This document shows positions 8,286-17,166 of a stretch of 64,000 nucleotides of DNA, piece by piece; the first letter of the stretch is position 1, and each line of letters opens with the position of its first letter. Below the pieces are notes generated by a model. The model ran no database searches and was not told the origin of the DNA. It saw nothing but the letters and a program-made list of their open reading frames with translations. The position numbers and the translations under genes are program-made. This DNA is from Oscillospiraceae bacterium (GTDB taxonomy: Bacteria > Bacillota > Clostridia > Oscillospirales > Ruminococcaceae): NCBI GenBank assembly GCA_017828975.1, contig JAGAJN010000003.1, positions 1-64,000 on the forward strand, given 5' to 3'.

Positions 8286-9691
8286 GTAAAGTCAGTATTA
8301 CAAAGCGTTGGCTGGTGAACAATCTGGGCGTCAGTGCGGCGGTGGTGTTTTTCGTTGCCGTGCTGCTTTCCGTGCTTATCAGGGGATATTATTACGGCTC
8401 CGCAAAGCAGTATGTGAACGCCAAAATGAACACCCTCATCAGTATGCTCCAAGGCTCCTATCAGGATAGTCCCACGGGCTTTGCCTCCGAGGTCAAGAGC
8501 ATGGTGGAAAGCTTTCCCGACCGAAACAAGGCGGAGCTTATGGCTATCGGTTCGGACGGAAAGATAAAGCTCACATCTTCGGGCTTTGTCCCCGAATATA
8601 CCCTTGGCTTGCAGGATTACAAGGACGCAGTCGCTTCGGGAAACACGGGCTTCTACATGGGCAGGTCGGAAAGCGGCGAGGGGATAATGGCGGTCACGGC
8701 GATAACGCCCTCCCGTTGGGGAGAATTCAGTGCGATACGCCTTGTTACGTCGTTGGACGAGCTGAACAGAACTGTTGCGTTCTACGTTATCATAGTGTGG
8801 CTGGCAGCGTTTGCCATAATTATGTTTATGCTTCTGTCGGGACTTTACTTTATCAAATCTATCGCAATTCCCGTCAGACAGATAGGTCAGACCGCCAGAC
8901 GGTTCGCAAAGGGTGATTTTTCCGTCCGCATCGCCAAAAAGAACGATGACGAGATAGGCGAGCTTTGCGACATTATCAACCATATGGCGGAGGAGCTGGC
9001 GGCTGCCGAGGCCATGAAGAACGAGTTCATTTCCAGCGTTTCCCACGAGCTGAGAACGCCGCTCACGGCTATCAAGGGCTGGGCGGAAACTCTGGACGGC
9101 ATGACCGACGACCCCGCCGCAATGTCCAAGGGAATGAAGGTCATCAGCAGCGAAACGGAGCGTCTTTCGCAGATGGTGGAGGAGCTTCTGGACTTTTCCC
9201 GTATACAAAACGGAAGATTTACCCTCGTCAAGGCGACAATGGACGTTCTCGCCGAGCTGGGGGACGCTGTGCTTATCTATGCCGAAAAAGCCCGAAAAGA
9301 GGACATTGAGCTTGTCTATGACGAGCCTGAGATGCTGCCGTTTATTTCGGGAGATAAGAACAGGATTCGCCAGGTGTTCATAAATGTTATCGACAATGCC
9401 ATAAAATATTCCGACAAGGGCGGCTTGGTTTCCATTCAGGCGGGCGAAACCGACGACGGCTTTGTGGAGATAGACGTTTCCGACACGGGCTGCGGTATCA
9501 GTCCTGCCGACCTGCCGAAGATCAAGACGAAATTCTACAAGGCAAATCACACAAGGCGAGGTTCGGGCATAGGGCTTGCGGTGGCGGACGAGATCATCTC
9601 AATGCACGGCGGAACGCTGGACATCATCAGCGAACAGGGCGTCGGAACGACCGTCATTATCAGATTGCCTATTGAAAAAAATGAGGGGTAA
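8282..9691 (+). CDS. Membrane sensor histidine kinase
   Basis: 469 residues. Two membrane segments (about 16-35 and 167-190) enclose an extracellular sensor region of about 130 residues. A HAMP linker (192-245), a HisKA domain with phospho-accepting His255 in SSVSHELRTPL, and a HATPase_c domain with N box DNAIKY, G1 box DTGCGIS and GSGIGLAVAD follow. It is the partner of the response regulator that overlaps it by 4 bases. The architecture is PhoR/WalK-like but without a PAS domain. The extracellular signal is unknown, and the adjacent lipoprotein is a candidate partner. Confidence 0.93.
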   Translation: MSKVSITKRWLVNNLGVSAAVVFFVAVLLSVLIRGYYYGSAKQYVNAKMNTLISMLQGSYQDSPTGFASEVKSMVESFPDRNKAELMAIGSDGKIKLTSSGFVPEYTLGLQDYKDAVASGNTGFYMGRSESGEGIMAVTAITPSRWGEFSAIRLVTSLDELNRTVAFYVIIVWLAAFAIIMFMLLSGLYFIKSIAIPVRQIGQTARRFAKGDFSVRIAKKNDDEIGELCDIINHMAEELAAAEAMKNEFISSVSHELRTPLTAIKGWAETLDGMTDDPAAMSKGMKVISSETERLSQMVEELLDFSRIQNGRFTLVKATMDVLAELGDAVLIYAEKARKEDIELVYDEPEMLPFISGDKNRIRQVFINVIDNAIKYSDKGGLVSIQAGETDDGFVEIDVSDTGCGISPADLPKIKTKFYKANHTRRGSGIGLAVADEIISMHGGTLDIISEQGVGTTVIIRLPIEKNEG

Positions 9692-9718
9692 GTTCATCTA
9701 AGGAGAAATATCGAAAAA

Positions 9719-10684
9719 ATGAGCAAGAAAAAGAATATCAGCGAAACACAGCACAAGACCTCCATAGGCGGTCAGGCACTTACCGAGGGAATTATGATGC
9801 GAGGTCCCGGGCTTGCTTCTATGGCTTGCCGTCTGCCCGACGGAACTGTGGATATTGAAACATGGGAGATAAAAACCGGCAAGAACGCCCCTTGGTATAT
9901 GAAAGCACCGTTTATCCGAGGGTGCATAAACTTCGGTGTTGCTTTCGTTGACGGAATAAAATGCAATATGAAGGCAAGCGAAAAGCAGATAACCGATGAT
10001 GACGACGATGAAGAGCCCACCGCATTCGAGAAATGGCTCACCGAAAAGCTGGGGGACAAGCTTGTTCCCGTCATAATGATCGCTGCGACGGTCATAGGCG
10101 TTGTTATTGCGGTTTGCCTGTTCAAATTTCTGCCTATGCTGCTGAGTAACCTGTTAGAGGGTTTCGGCGTCGGACGGATAGGCATTTCTGCATCCGAGGG
10201 CGTGCTGAAAATACTGCTGCTGGTAGGCTATATGTGGGCTATCTCCTTTATGCCCGATATTGCCACCACCTTTCGCTATCACGGGGCAGAGCACAAGACC
10301 ATTGCCTGCTACGAAAAAGGTCTGCCGCTGACCGTTGAAAATATCCGTGAACAGACCAGATTTCACCCCCGCTGCGGCACAAGCTTTTTGCTGATAGTTG
10401 TGCTTATCAACATTCTTGTGAATATGTTCCTGCCTTACGGAAAGGGGAATATGCTGCTTCGTTTCGGCTTGCAGATGCTGCTTCTTGCGCCTATTGCTTC
10501 GATCTCCTATGAAATTATCCGTATTGCGGGACGATATGACAACGCATTTACACGGTTCATATCCGCCCCGGGTCTTTGGCTTCAGCGCATCACCACAAAA
10601 GAGCCGAACGACAAGCAGATAGAGGTCGCAATTGCGGCAATGGAAAAGGTTATCCCCGAAAACAGGGAGGACGACAGATGGTAA
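9719..10684 (+). CDS. DUF1385 family membrane protein (YqhQ-like)
   Basis: 321 residues. The conserved N-terminal block SIGGQALTEGIMMRGP and the central FRYHGAEHKTIACYEKGLPLTVE are diagnostic of DUF1385. There are four or five hydrophobic segments (about 118-140, 150-175, 222-242 and 248-270). In Firmicutes it is often found next to prmC/prfA, as here. Its molecular role is unknown, although the His-Gly-x-Glu-His motif suggests a metal site. The stop overlaps the prmC start by 7 bases. The ribosome site AAGGAG lies 12 bases upstream, a longer spacing than usual. Confidence 0.9.
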   Translation: MSKKKNISETQHKTSIGGQALTEGIMMRGPGLASMACRLPDGTVDIETWEIKTGKNAPWYMKAPFIRGCINFGVAFVDGIKCNMKASEKQITDDDDDEEPTAFEKWLTEKLGDKLVPVIMIAATVIGVVIAVCLFKFLPMLLSNLLEGFGVGRIGISASEGVLKILLLVGYMWAISFMPDIATTFRYHGAEHKTIACYEKGLPLTVENIREQTRFHPRCGTSFLLIVVLINILVNMFLPYGKGNMLLRFGLQMLLLAPIASISYEIIRIAGRYDNAFTRFISAPGLWLQRITTKEPNDKQIEVAIAAMEKVIPENREDDRW

Positions 10685-11550
10685 CTGTACAGGAGCTTTA
10701 CCGCTTCGCAAAGGGCGAGCTTCAAGGCTTGGAGAATGTGTCCCCCGCATTTGAAGCGGAATGTCTTTGCGAGGATATTCTTCATATTTCGCAGACACAG
10801 AGAATGATAAGTCCCGACACCGTCCCCGACGAGGGCGACAGGGAGCGTTTTCTTGACGCTGTACGCAGGCGGAAGAACGGCTATCCCTTGCAGTACATTC
10901 TCGGGAAATGGGAATTCTGTGGGTTTCCCTTTATGGTTGGGGAGGGCGTGCTGATACCCCGTCCCGACACGGAAACTCTGGTGGAAGCCGTTTACAGCCG
11001 TATGAAAAACCGCTGTTCAAAGCGCATTGCCGACCTTTGTGCGGGCAGCGGGGCAATAGCTGTTTCCCTGAAAAAGCTGCTGCCGAAATCCGAGGTCTTT
11101 GCAGTGGAGCTTTCGGGAGATGCAATGCCCTATCTTACGGAAAACTGCCGTATAAACGAGGCAGATGTGAAGATAATCAGGGGCGATGTCTGCGACGGAC
11201 GGATACTCCAGAATTTCTCCGACCCCGACAGCCCCGGAGATTTTATCCCGCTGGACTGCATAGTATCAAATCCCCCGTATATCACCGACAGGGATATGAA
11301 AACGCTGCAAAAGGAAGTCACCTATGAGCCTGAAATGGCACTCAGGGGCGGCACGGACGGGCTTAGCTTTTACAGAATGATCACTCTGCTCTGGAAGGAC
11401 CTGCTTTCCGATAACGGCATAATGGCGTTTGAATGTGGATATGACCAGGCGGACAGCGTTGCCGAGATAATGTCACAGGCAGGATTTTCCAATATTGACA
11501 TTGTTTGCGACAGGGCGGGCATTCGCCGTGCTGTCATTGGAATGATTTAA
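10678..11550 (+). CDS. prmC: Peptide chain release factor N5-glutamine methyltransferase
   Basis: Methylates the Gln of the GGQ motif in release factors RF1/RF2, raising termination efficiency. 290 residues. The N-terminal helical domain is followed by a class I SAM methyltransferase fold with the SAM loop ADLCAGSGAIAVSL and the family catalytic motif SNPPYI. The frame is open upstream to 10576, but the ATG at 10678 has GGGAGG at ideal spacing and overlaps the previous stop by a few bases. The gene lies between DUF1385 and recA and is probably in one operon with both. Confidence 0.93.
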   Translation: MVTVQELYRFAKGELQGLENVSPAFEAECLCEDILHISQTQRMISPDTVPDEGDRERFLDAVRRRKNGYPLQYILGKWEFCGFPFMVGEGVLIPRPDTETLVEAVYSRMKNRCSKRIADLCAGSGAIAVSLKKLLPKSEVFAVELSGDAMPYLTENCRINEADVKIIRGDVCDGRILQNFSDPDSPGDFIPLDCIVSNPPYITDRDMKTLQKEVTYEPEMALRGGTDGLSFYRMITLLWKDLLSDNGIMAFECGYDQADSVAEIMSQAGFSNIDIVCDRAGIRRAVIGMI

Positions 11551-11569
11551 CTTGAAAGGATAGATAAAA

Positions 11570-12781
11570 ATGGCACTTGAGAAGAAGAAAAACGATAAAA
11601 AAGTCCCTGTTGTGGAGATACCCAAAACTGCCGAGGAAAAGCAGAAGGCTCTGGAGCTTGCTATTGCCCGTATCGACAAGGCTTACGGCAAGGGCACCGT
11701 TATGAAACTGGGACAGGCTCCTACCTATGAGGTGGACTGTATTCCCACAGGCTCCATGACACTTGACCTGGCTCTCGGTATCGGCGGCGTTCCCAGAGGA
11801 CGTATCGTTGAGATCTACGGTCCCGAAAGCTCCGGTAAGACCACCGTTGCGCTCCACGTTGCGGCGGAGGCTCAGAAGCTGGGCGGAAATGTGGCATTCA
11901 TCGACGTTGAGCATGCTCTTGACCCCGTTTATGCAAAGGCTCTCGGTGTAAATATCGACGAACTGCTGGTTTCTCAGCCCGACAGCGGCGAACAGGCTCT
12001 GGAGATCTGCGAGGCTCTGGTTCGTTCGGGTGCAATCGACTGTCTTATCCTTGACTCGGTTGCGGCAATGGTAACAAAGTCCGAGATAGACGGCGAAATG
12101 GGAGATAACCATGTCGGTCTGCTGGCACGTCTTATGTCCCAGGCAATGAGAAAGCTCACCTCCGTAATTTCAAAGTCAAACTGCGTTGCGATCTTTATCA
12201 ATCAGGTAAGAGAAAAGATAGGCGTTATGTACGGAAATCCCGAAACTACTCCCGGCGGACGTGCTCTGAAATTTTACAGCTCCGTCCGTATTGAGGTAAG
12301 AAAGGGTGAATCGCTGAAAAACGGCAGCGAGATATTCGGCGCCCGTACCAAGTGCAAGGTCGTTAAGAACAAGGTCGCTCCACCCTTCAAGGAGTGCGAA
12401 TTTGATATGATCTTCGGAAAGGGTATCTCAAGAACGGGCGAGGTGCTGGATATTGCCGTAGATCTGGACATAATAAAGAAAAGCGGCGCATGGTTCAGCT
12501 ATAACGACGCCAAGATAGGTCAGGGACGGGACAATGCCAAGAAGTTCCTTGCGGATAACCCCGATGTTATGAAGGAAGTCGAGGAAAAGATCAAAGCAAA
12601 TTCCGACAAGCTCTCCTTTGCGGTAACGCCGTCCAAGGAAGATGAAGAAACAGCTGCTGCCGCTCCCGAGGCTGCCAAGACCGCAGCTGCAAAGCCTGCC
12701 GCAGCTCCAGTTGACGATATAAACATCGACATTGACGCCGAGGACGATTTCGAGGAATTTACTCCCGTTGAAACAGACTGA
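11570..12781 (+). CDS. recA: Recombinase RecA
   Basis: Forms the ATP-dependent nucleoprotein filament for homologous recombination and triggers LexA self-cleavage. 403 residues. Walker A is GPESSGKTT (84-92), and the core is typical throughout (for example [22 protein letters not shown]). After about 330 the C-terminus becomes an Ala-rich then acidic tail, a normal regulatory feature but long here. It starts 20 bases after prmC with an AAAGGAT site. I saw no inverted repeat of the LexA-box type in that gap, so expression may come from the upstream operon promoter. Its TGA overlaps the recX ATG by one base. Confidence 0.98.
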   Translation: MALEKKKNDKKVPVVEIPKTAEEKQKALELAIARIDKAYGKGTVMKLGQAPTYEVDCIPTGSMTLDLALGIGGVPRGRIVEIYGPESSGKTTVALHVAAEAQKLGGNVAFIDVEHALDPVYAKALGVNIDELLVSQPDSGEQALEICEALVRSGAIDCLILDSVAAMVTKSEIDGEMGDNHVGLLARLMSQAMRKLTSVISKSNCVAIFINQVREKIGVMYGNPETTPGGRALKFYSSVRIEVRKGESLKNGSEIFGARTKCKVVKNKVAPPFKECEFDMIFGKGISRTGEVLDIAVDLDIIKKSGAWFSYNDAKIGQGRDNAKKFLADNPDVMKEVEEKIKANSDKLSFAVTPSKEDEETAAAAPEAAKTAAAKPAAAPVDDINIDIDAEDDFEEFTPVETD

Positions 12782-13410
12782 TGGATATGACAATTGAAAG
12801 CTGCCGTGTTTACAAGGGTACCACGTGGGAGGTATGCTTTGCGCAGGGCGGCAGGATATATCTTTCCGCCGAGATAGTCAGCGCAAACGGTCTGAAGGAC
12901 GGGCTGGTGCTTACCCGCAGACAGGTCGCCTATCTCATGTATCAGCAGCAGTACCGCAAGGCGAGGGAACGTGCGCTGTACATTATTGAGGCGGGGGACA
13001 TCAGCTTCAAATGCCTTTACGAAAAGCTGGAGAAGAATTACAGCAAAAAGGTCAGCATAGACGTTTGCAGGAAAATGGTCGAGCTGGGGCTGGTGGACGA
13101 CAGAAAATACGGCGAAAAGCTTGCCGAAAGGTACTTTGAGGTAAAGCTGTTCGGTTACTATCGGGCAAAGCAGGAAATGCGCAAAAAGGGCGTTCCCGAT
13201 GAGATCATCGAGGAGCTTTGTGATGAGTACGCAGATGACTCGGTTGAGCGAATCGAGCGGCTCATCAGGGAAAAATATGCCCGTTATCTCGGAGATGAAA
13301 GCGGCAGGAGAAAAGCCGTTGCCGCTATCACCCGAATGGGACATTCCTATTCCGACATAAAAATTGCCATGAAAGCGTATCTTGATGAAAGCGAGGAATT
13401 TGAAGAATGA
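12781..13410 (+). CDS. recX: Regulatory protein RecX
   Basis: RecX binds the RecA filament and limits its extension. 209 residues, longer than the E. coli protein and typical of Firmicutes. It is built of repeated three-helix modules: the segment KARERALYIIEAGDISFKCL is followed by LVDDRKYGEKLAERYF and YRAKQEMRKKGVPDEIIEEL, as in the family. The gene is translationally coupled to recA (TGATG junction). Its own stop overlaps the ATG of a 41-codon small ORF. Confidence 0.92.
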   Translation: MDMTIESCRVYKGTTWEVCFAQGGRIYLSAEIVSANGLKDGLVLTRRQVAYLMYQQQYRKARERALYIIEAGDISFKCLYEKLEKNYSKKVSIDVCRKMVELGLVDDRKYGEKLAERYFEVKLFGYYRAKQEMRKKGVPDEIIEELCDEYADDSVERIERLIREKYARYLGDESGRRKAVAAITRMGHSYSDIKIAMKAYLDESEEFEE

Positions 13411-13532
13411 AAAGCTGCACAAAGGCGATACTTGCTGTGCTTTGCATAATGGGCGCAGCGGTCACCGTCAAGACTATCCTTGAAATAATCGACAACGGCA
13501 GAAAAATCTACTATGAGGTAAAGGGCGAATAA
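13407..13532 (+). CDS. Small membrane protein (41 aa)
   Basis: A 41-codon ORF begins with an ATGA overlap on the recX stop, a junction typical of translational coupling. After a short MKSCTK start comes a hydrophobic stretch (about 7-20) and a polar, basic tail. This resembles a single-span membrane peptide or an uncleaved signal. I do not recognise it. GAGGAA inside the recX end could be its ribosome site. The function is unknown, and its place in the recA-recX string may be incidental. Confidence 0.55.
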   Translation: MKSCTKAILAVLCIMGAAVTVKTILEIIDNGRKIYYEVKGE

Positions 13533-13557
13533 TGCCTGCACCATTGGGAGTATCAAC

Positions 13558-14961
13558 GTGAATAAATACAGAACTCTTGCGGGAAACACGCTGATCTTCG
13601 CTGTCGGTTCCTTCGGGGCGAAGCTGCTGAGCTTCCTGCTGGTATCGCTTTACACCGGCTGCCTTACCGAGGCGGAGTACGGAATTCAGAATATTATCTA
13701 CGATACGGGAAATATACTTGTGCCCATTGTCGGACTTGCTATGTCTGAGGCGGTGGTCAGATACGGTATCGACAAAAAGTACGATAACCGAAAGGTCTAC
13801 ACTATCGCCCTTGTAATGCTTGCGCTGGGAATGACGGTGTTTGCCGTGTTTACGCCTGCGCTGGGGTTGGTGAGCAAGCTGCGGGGATACTGCTTTCTGC
13901 TGTATGCCTTTGTGTACTGCTCCTGCTTCCGTCAGGTGGCTTCGCAGTTTGTCAGGTCGCTGGGGTATGTGAAGCTGTTTGCCGCAGACGGCATTATTTC
14001 CACGCTGACTATCGTTATATTCAATGTAATATTTATGGTCTGGCTGAAAATGGGCGTTACGGGCTATATGCTGTCGGTGATTCTGTCGGACGCTTTGTCC
14101 TTCCTTCTGCTGACGGCGATAGCAAAGCTTCATAAGTATATGGACCTGAAATATCTCGACAAAAGGCTTATGAAGGATATGCTGAGATATTCCGTGCCCA
14201 TGATACCAGCCCTGATAATGTGGTGGATAATCTCCTCGTCGGACAGATATGTCCTTGCCTATATGGTGGACGACAGCGCAACGGGTGTTTATTCTCTGGC
14301 AAACCGCATACCTACGCTTATTATGTTGGTTTCGACTATGTTCTATCAGGCGTGGCAGATGTCGGCTATCTCCGAAAATGAGGATAAGCAGGTCAGCGGA
14401 TTTTACGCTTCGGTGTTCTCGGCGTACAGTTCCATAATGTTTATCGGTTCGGCGGGCGTGACGCTGTTCGGCAAGCTTATACTTACGCTGCTGACCATGT
14501 TCAGCGAAAATGCCGACGGGTATATGGAGGCATTCCATTATTCGCCTATACTTATTGCTTCGGTGCTGTTCCAGTGCTTCTGTCAGTTCCTGTCAACTAT
14601 CTATTCGGCGAGAAAAAAGACGGTGAACTCCTTCTGGACGAGCTTTGCAGCAGCTGCCCTGAACATTGCGCTGAACTTCCTGCTTATTCCTAAATATGGT
14701 ATTTACGGAGCTGCCGCAGCCACACTTGCCAGCTATTTTGTCTGCTTTGTCATCAGAATGTTTGACGCAAGACGGTATATTCACTTTAAATTCAGCGTTG
14801 TACGGTTCGTTATAAATACGGTCATTCTTTCGGCAATGATGGTCATTGCATCTTCCGAACCGAAGCTTTGCTATCTGTGGCTGAGCCTGCTGTTTATCCT
14901 GATAACGCTGCTGAATTTCAAGGCAATTCTTAGGACTGTAAAGAAAATATTGGAAAAATAA
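13558..14961 (+). CDS. Wzx/MurJ-superfamily polysaccharide flippase
   Basis: 467 residues with 12-14 hydrophobic helices. The N-terminus (NTLIFAVGSFGAKLLSFLLV) and the whole-length pattern match oligosaccharide flippases of the MOP superfamily, which move undecaprenyl-linked sugars across the membrane. No glycosyltransferases are adjacent, so the substrate cannot be assigned. Start is GTG behind GGGAG. A hairpin at 14968-14993 follows. A lipid II flippase role is possible but not supported by context. Confidence 0.85.
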   Translation: MNKYRTLAGNTLIFAVGSFGAKLLSFLLVSLYTGCLTEAEYGIQNIIYDTGNILVPIVGLAMSEAVVRYGIDKKYDNRKVYTIALVMLALGMTVFAVFTPALGLVSKLRGYCFLLYAFVYCSCFRQVASQFVRSLGYVKLFAADGIISTLTIVIFNVIFMVWLKMGVTGYMLSVILSDALSFLLLTAIAKLHKYMDLKYLDKRLMKDMLRYSVPMIPALIMWWIISSSDRYVLAYMVDDSATGVYSLANRIPTLIMLVSTMFYQAWQMSAISENEDKQVSGFYASVFSAYSSIMFIGSAGVTLFGKLILTLLTMFSENADGYMEAFHYSPILIASVLFQCFCQFLSTIYSARKKTVNSFWTSFAAAALNIALNFLLIPKYGIYGAAAATLASYFVCFVIRMFDARRYIHFKFSVVRFVINTVILSAMMVIASSEPKLCYLWLSLLFILITLLNFKAILRTVKKILEK

Positions 14962-14967
14962 CAAATC

Positions 14968-14997
14968 ATATCTCCTCCGAATGGGGGAGATATATTT
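14968..14997 (+). terminator. Terminator after the flippase
   Basis: ATATCTCC (14968-14975) pairs with GGAGATAT (14986-14993), followed by a T-rich tail. Confidence 0.65.
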
Positions 14998-15015
14998 GGT
15001 TAATGTGGGAGTTTT

Positions 15016-16179
15016 ATGGGACATATTGATAAAAGAACAAGAAACGCCGCTGCCTTCTGGTGCACGGTTATGATGATCGCTCTGGGAGCAAGCGACGCTC
15101 TCAGGGGCGTTTTTCTGCCCGTTTTCAAGGGGACCTTCGGGCTTTCGCAGACGGAAGCTTCGGTCATTATAATGGTCAGCTATATCGGAAATATGGTTTT
15201 CCTCTTCCTGGGCGGATATATTTCCGACAGGGTGGACAGGCGGAAATTCATCATTGCTGTAACGCTGATGTGGATGTCGGCGCTGTGCATTTACATTTTC
15301 ACGGAGAACTACATTCTGATAGTCTGCGCAATGCTGTTAAGTATGGGGGCTTCAACCATGCTGTCCACCACCGTGAATGTCATAACGCCCATTGCATTTA
15401 TGTCGCCTGCGCTGATGATAAACATCTTCAACTTCATTCAGGGAATAGGCATCGTGGGTGCTCAGAAAATCGGCGGGCAGTTTACGGGCAGCATCGTTTA
15501 CTGGCATCGGGCGAATGCTGTTCTACTGGCAATGGGGCTTGTGGGTTCGGCGGCGCTTGTGTTTATGAAGCTGCCGAAGCCGTCCTCCGAAAAATCCTCG
15601 GGGGGATATGGAAAAATAGTGAAAAATCCCGCCTGCTTTCGGCTTATTTTGCTGTTTGGGACATACTGCGTTGCCGAACATGGTCTGCAAAACTGGCTGA
15701 CTACTTACGGCAGCGAACAGCTGGGCTATACAGTTTCACAGTCGGCGGATTTTCTGTCATATTTCTTCCTCGGGATAACCGTAGGACGGCTTGTTTTTGC
15801 GCCCATAGCGGCGAAGATAGGGGCTAGAAAAACGCTTCTTGTGTTCTCCCTGACGGCTGGGGCGGCTTACATGATCGGTGTGCTTGCGGGCAAAAGCGGT
15901 ATCTTCCTGCTTTGTCTGTCGGGTCTGGGATTTTCCGTGCTATGGCCCACCATGGTGCTGCTTATCTCAAAGTGCTATCCTTCCGAACAGGCGGGAACGG
16001 CAACGGGACTTGTTATCGGCTCGGCTACGCTGTTTGACATTGCCTTTAATGCGCTTTTCGGCAGATTTACGGAAGCGGTCGGTCTGGCAAACAGCATACT
16101 TATCCTGCCCGCAGCAATGCTTATCTACTGTATCGTTTATCTGGAACTGCACATGTATCTGAAAAAAGTCGGGGAATGA
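15016..16179 (+). CDS. Major facilitator superfamily transporter
   Basis: 387 residues with 12 predicted helices. The MFS loop 2-3 motif appears as GGYISDRVDRRKF, and a related motif appears in the second half (FAPIAAKIGARKTLL). This suggests a proton-coupled transporter or efflux pump. The sugar-transporter-like C-terminal half (FSVLWPTMVLLISKCYPSEQAGTATGLV) recalls the FucP/GLUT-like branch, but the substrate is not determinable. It has its own ribosome site (GGGAG) after a terminator, so it may be transcribed separately. Confidence 0.85.
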   Translation: MGHIDKRTRNAAAFWCTVMMIALGASDALRGVFLPVFKGTFGLSQTEASVIIMVSYIGNMVFLFLGGYISDRVDRRKFIIAVTLMWMSALCIYIFTENYILIVCAMLLSMGASTMLSTTVNVITPIAFMSPALMINIFNFIQGIGIVGAQKIGGQFTGSIVYWHRANAVLLAMGLVGSAALVFMKLPKPSSEKSSGGYGKIVKNPACFRLILLFGTYCVAEHGLQNWLTTYGSEQLGYTVSQSADFLSYFFLGITVGRLVFAPIAAKIGARKTLLVFSLTAGAAYMIGVLAGKSGIFLLCLSGLGFSVLWPTMVLLISKCYPSEQAGTATGLVIGSATLFDIAFNALFGRFTEAVGLANSILILPAAMLIYCIVYLELHMYLKKVGE

Positions 16180-16240
16180 TGTGGGAGCTTTATTGGACAG
16201 TTGACATTTCGGTATAATCCTCAAAATGTGGAAATATACA

Positions 16241-16346
16241 TAATACTAAACACCTATTAATCACGGGAATCTCACGGCGTAAAAACCCATAAACGCAAGC
16301 TTTTTACGCCGATTTCTTCTCTGTGATTTAAATAGTGTTTATATAA
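16241..16346. repeat. Hairpin repeat element, copy A (MITE-like)
   Basis: About 106 bp that is one long imperfect inverted repeat. Ends are TAATACTAAACAC (16241-16253) and GTGTTTATATAA (16335-16346). The centre is CGGCGTAAAAA ... TTTTTACGCCG around a loop CCCATAAACGCAAG. A copy about 90% identical by eye lies at 59776-59882 in reverse orientation. It ends about 25 bases before yabP and would be in its leader if transcribed. It has no coding capacity. This is consistent with a non-autonomous transposable element. Confidence 0.8.
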
Positions 16347-16370
16347 TTTCGCATACGGAGGAAAATGGCA

Positions 16371-16652
16371 ATGGCTGAGCAGAAAACCGACAAGACACCG
16401 CAGAATATCATTATGGAAAACCGCAAAAGGCTTCAGATAACAGGCGTAACCGATGTTGACAGGTTCGACGAGGGCAGCGTTATCCTCTACACGACGTTGG
16501 GCGAGCTGGCGGTCTACGGAAAGGAGCTGCGGGTGGAAACCGTGTCTGCCGAAACGGGCGAGCTGACTGTGGAGGGGGAGATAAGCTCTCTTGTTTACGG
16601 GGACAGCTCCCGCAGGTCGCCTATCACCCTGATGGGAAGGCTGTTCAGGTAA
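16371..16652 (+). CDS. yabP: Sporulation protein YabP
   Basis: YabP is a small mother-cell protein needed for spore coat/cortex assembly, normally encoded next to yabQ as here. 93 residues from the ATG at 16371. The alternative ATG at 16365 is only 3 bases from GGAGG, whereas 16371 gives about 9 bases. Family features are ENRKRLQITGVTDVDRFDEGSVILYTTLGELAVYGKEL and the LVYGD turn near the end. The hairpin repeat A separates it from the upstream MFS gene. Likely sigma-E regulated by analogy; I could not identify the promoter with confidence. Confidence 0.88.
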   Translation: MAEQKTDKTPQNIIMENRKRLQITGVTDVDRFDEGSVILYTTLGELAVYGKELRVETVSAETGELTVEGEISSLVYGDSSRRSPITLMGRLFR

Positions 16653-16657
16653 CGTCT

Positions 16658-17071
16658 ATGCCGCTGGAAACATTCTTTACCGTCAGTGAGCAGGTGCGGT
16701 TTTTCCTGCTTTCGGTGGTGCTGGGGGCGGTCATGGGGGTGTGGTACGACGTGTTTCGGACCATACGCATACTAGTCCCGTCAGCGAGAAAGCCACTGCC
16801 CACCGCCGTATGCGATGTGATATTCTGGGTGAGCAGCTGCCTTGTGCTGTTTTTGTTCTCATATAATGTGTCTGGGGCGGTGCTGCGGGGATTTATGGTC
16901 ATTGGGAGCCTGTGCGGATTTGTGCTGTATCTGATGTCCGTAGGCAGCATAGTTACGGGATTTTTTCGGATAATCGCCTCGGGACTTATGAAAATAGGCG
17001 CATGGTGTCAAAAAAAGTCGGCGGTTTTTGTGAGAAACGGAAAAAATCCCCGTCATACGAAAAAATTGTAA
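16658..17071 (+). CDS. yabQ: Spore cortex biosynthesis protein YabQ
   Basis: YabQ is a mother-cell membrane protein required for cortex formation. 137 residues. The N-terminal block SEQVRFFLLSVVLGAVMGVWYDVFR is characteristic, followed by hydrophobic segments at about 45-68 and 75-105 and a basic tail. It starts 5 bases after yabP, so the two are co-transcribed. The ribosome site is within the yabP end (CAGGTAAC). The order yabP-yabQ-divIC-S1 protein matches the conserved Firmicutes cluster. Confidence 0.88.
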   Translation: MPLETFFTVSEQVRFFLLSVVLGAVMGVWYDVFRTIRILVPSARKPLPTAVCDVIFWVSSCLVLFLFSYNVSGAVLRGFMVIGSLCGFVLYLMSVGSIVTGFFRIIASGLMKIGAWCQKKSAVFVRNGKNPRHTKKL

Positions 17072-17079
17072 AAAACCTC

Positions 17080-17108
17080 TTGCAAATTTCTTTCGTTTTG
17101 TGTATAAT
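17080..17108 (+). promoter_or_regulatory. Promoter of divIC
   Basis: TTGCAA (17080-17085), a 17-base spacer and TATAAT (17103-17108). It lies after yabQ and separates vegetative divIC from the sporulation genes yabPQ. Confidence 0.8.
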
Positions 17109-17166
17109 GAAAATTGGACAGTTTTATCCTTTAGGCGTGATTTTCTGTATCTGACGATAGGAGGCG

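Noticed and set aside
11551-11569. LexA box before recA
   Set aside because: The 19-base gap after prmC has no GAAC-N4-GTTC-type dyad. An operator farther upstream of the operon cannot be excluded.
16201-16218. Promoter TTGACA/TATAAT before yabP
   Set aside because: The two hexamers are only 6 bases apart, which cannot function as one promoter.
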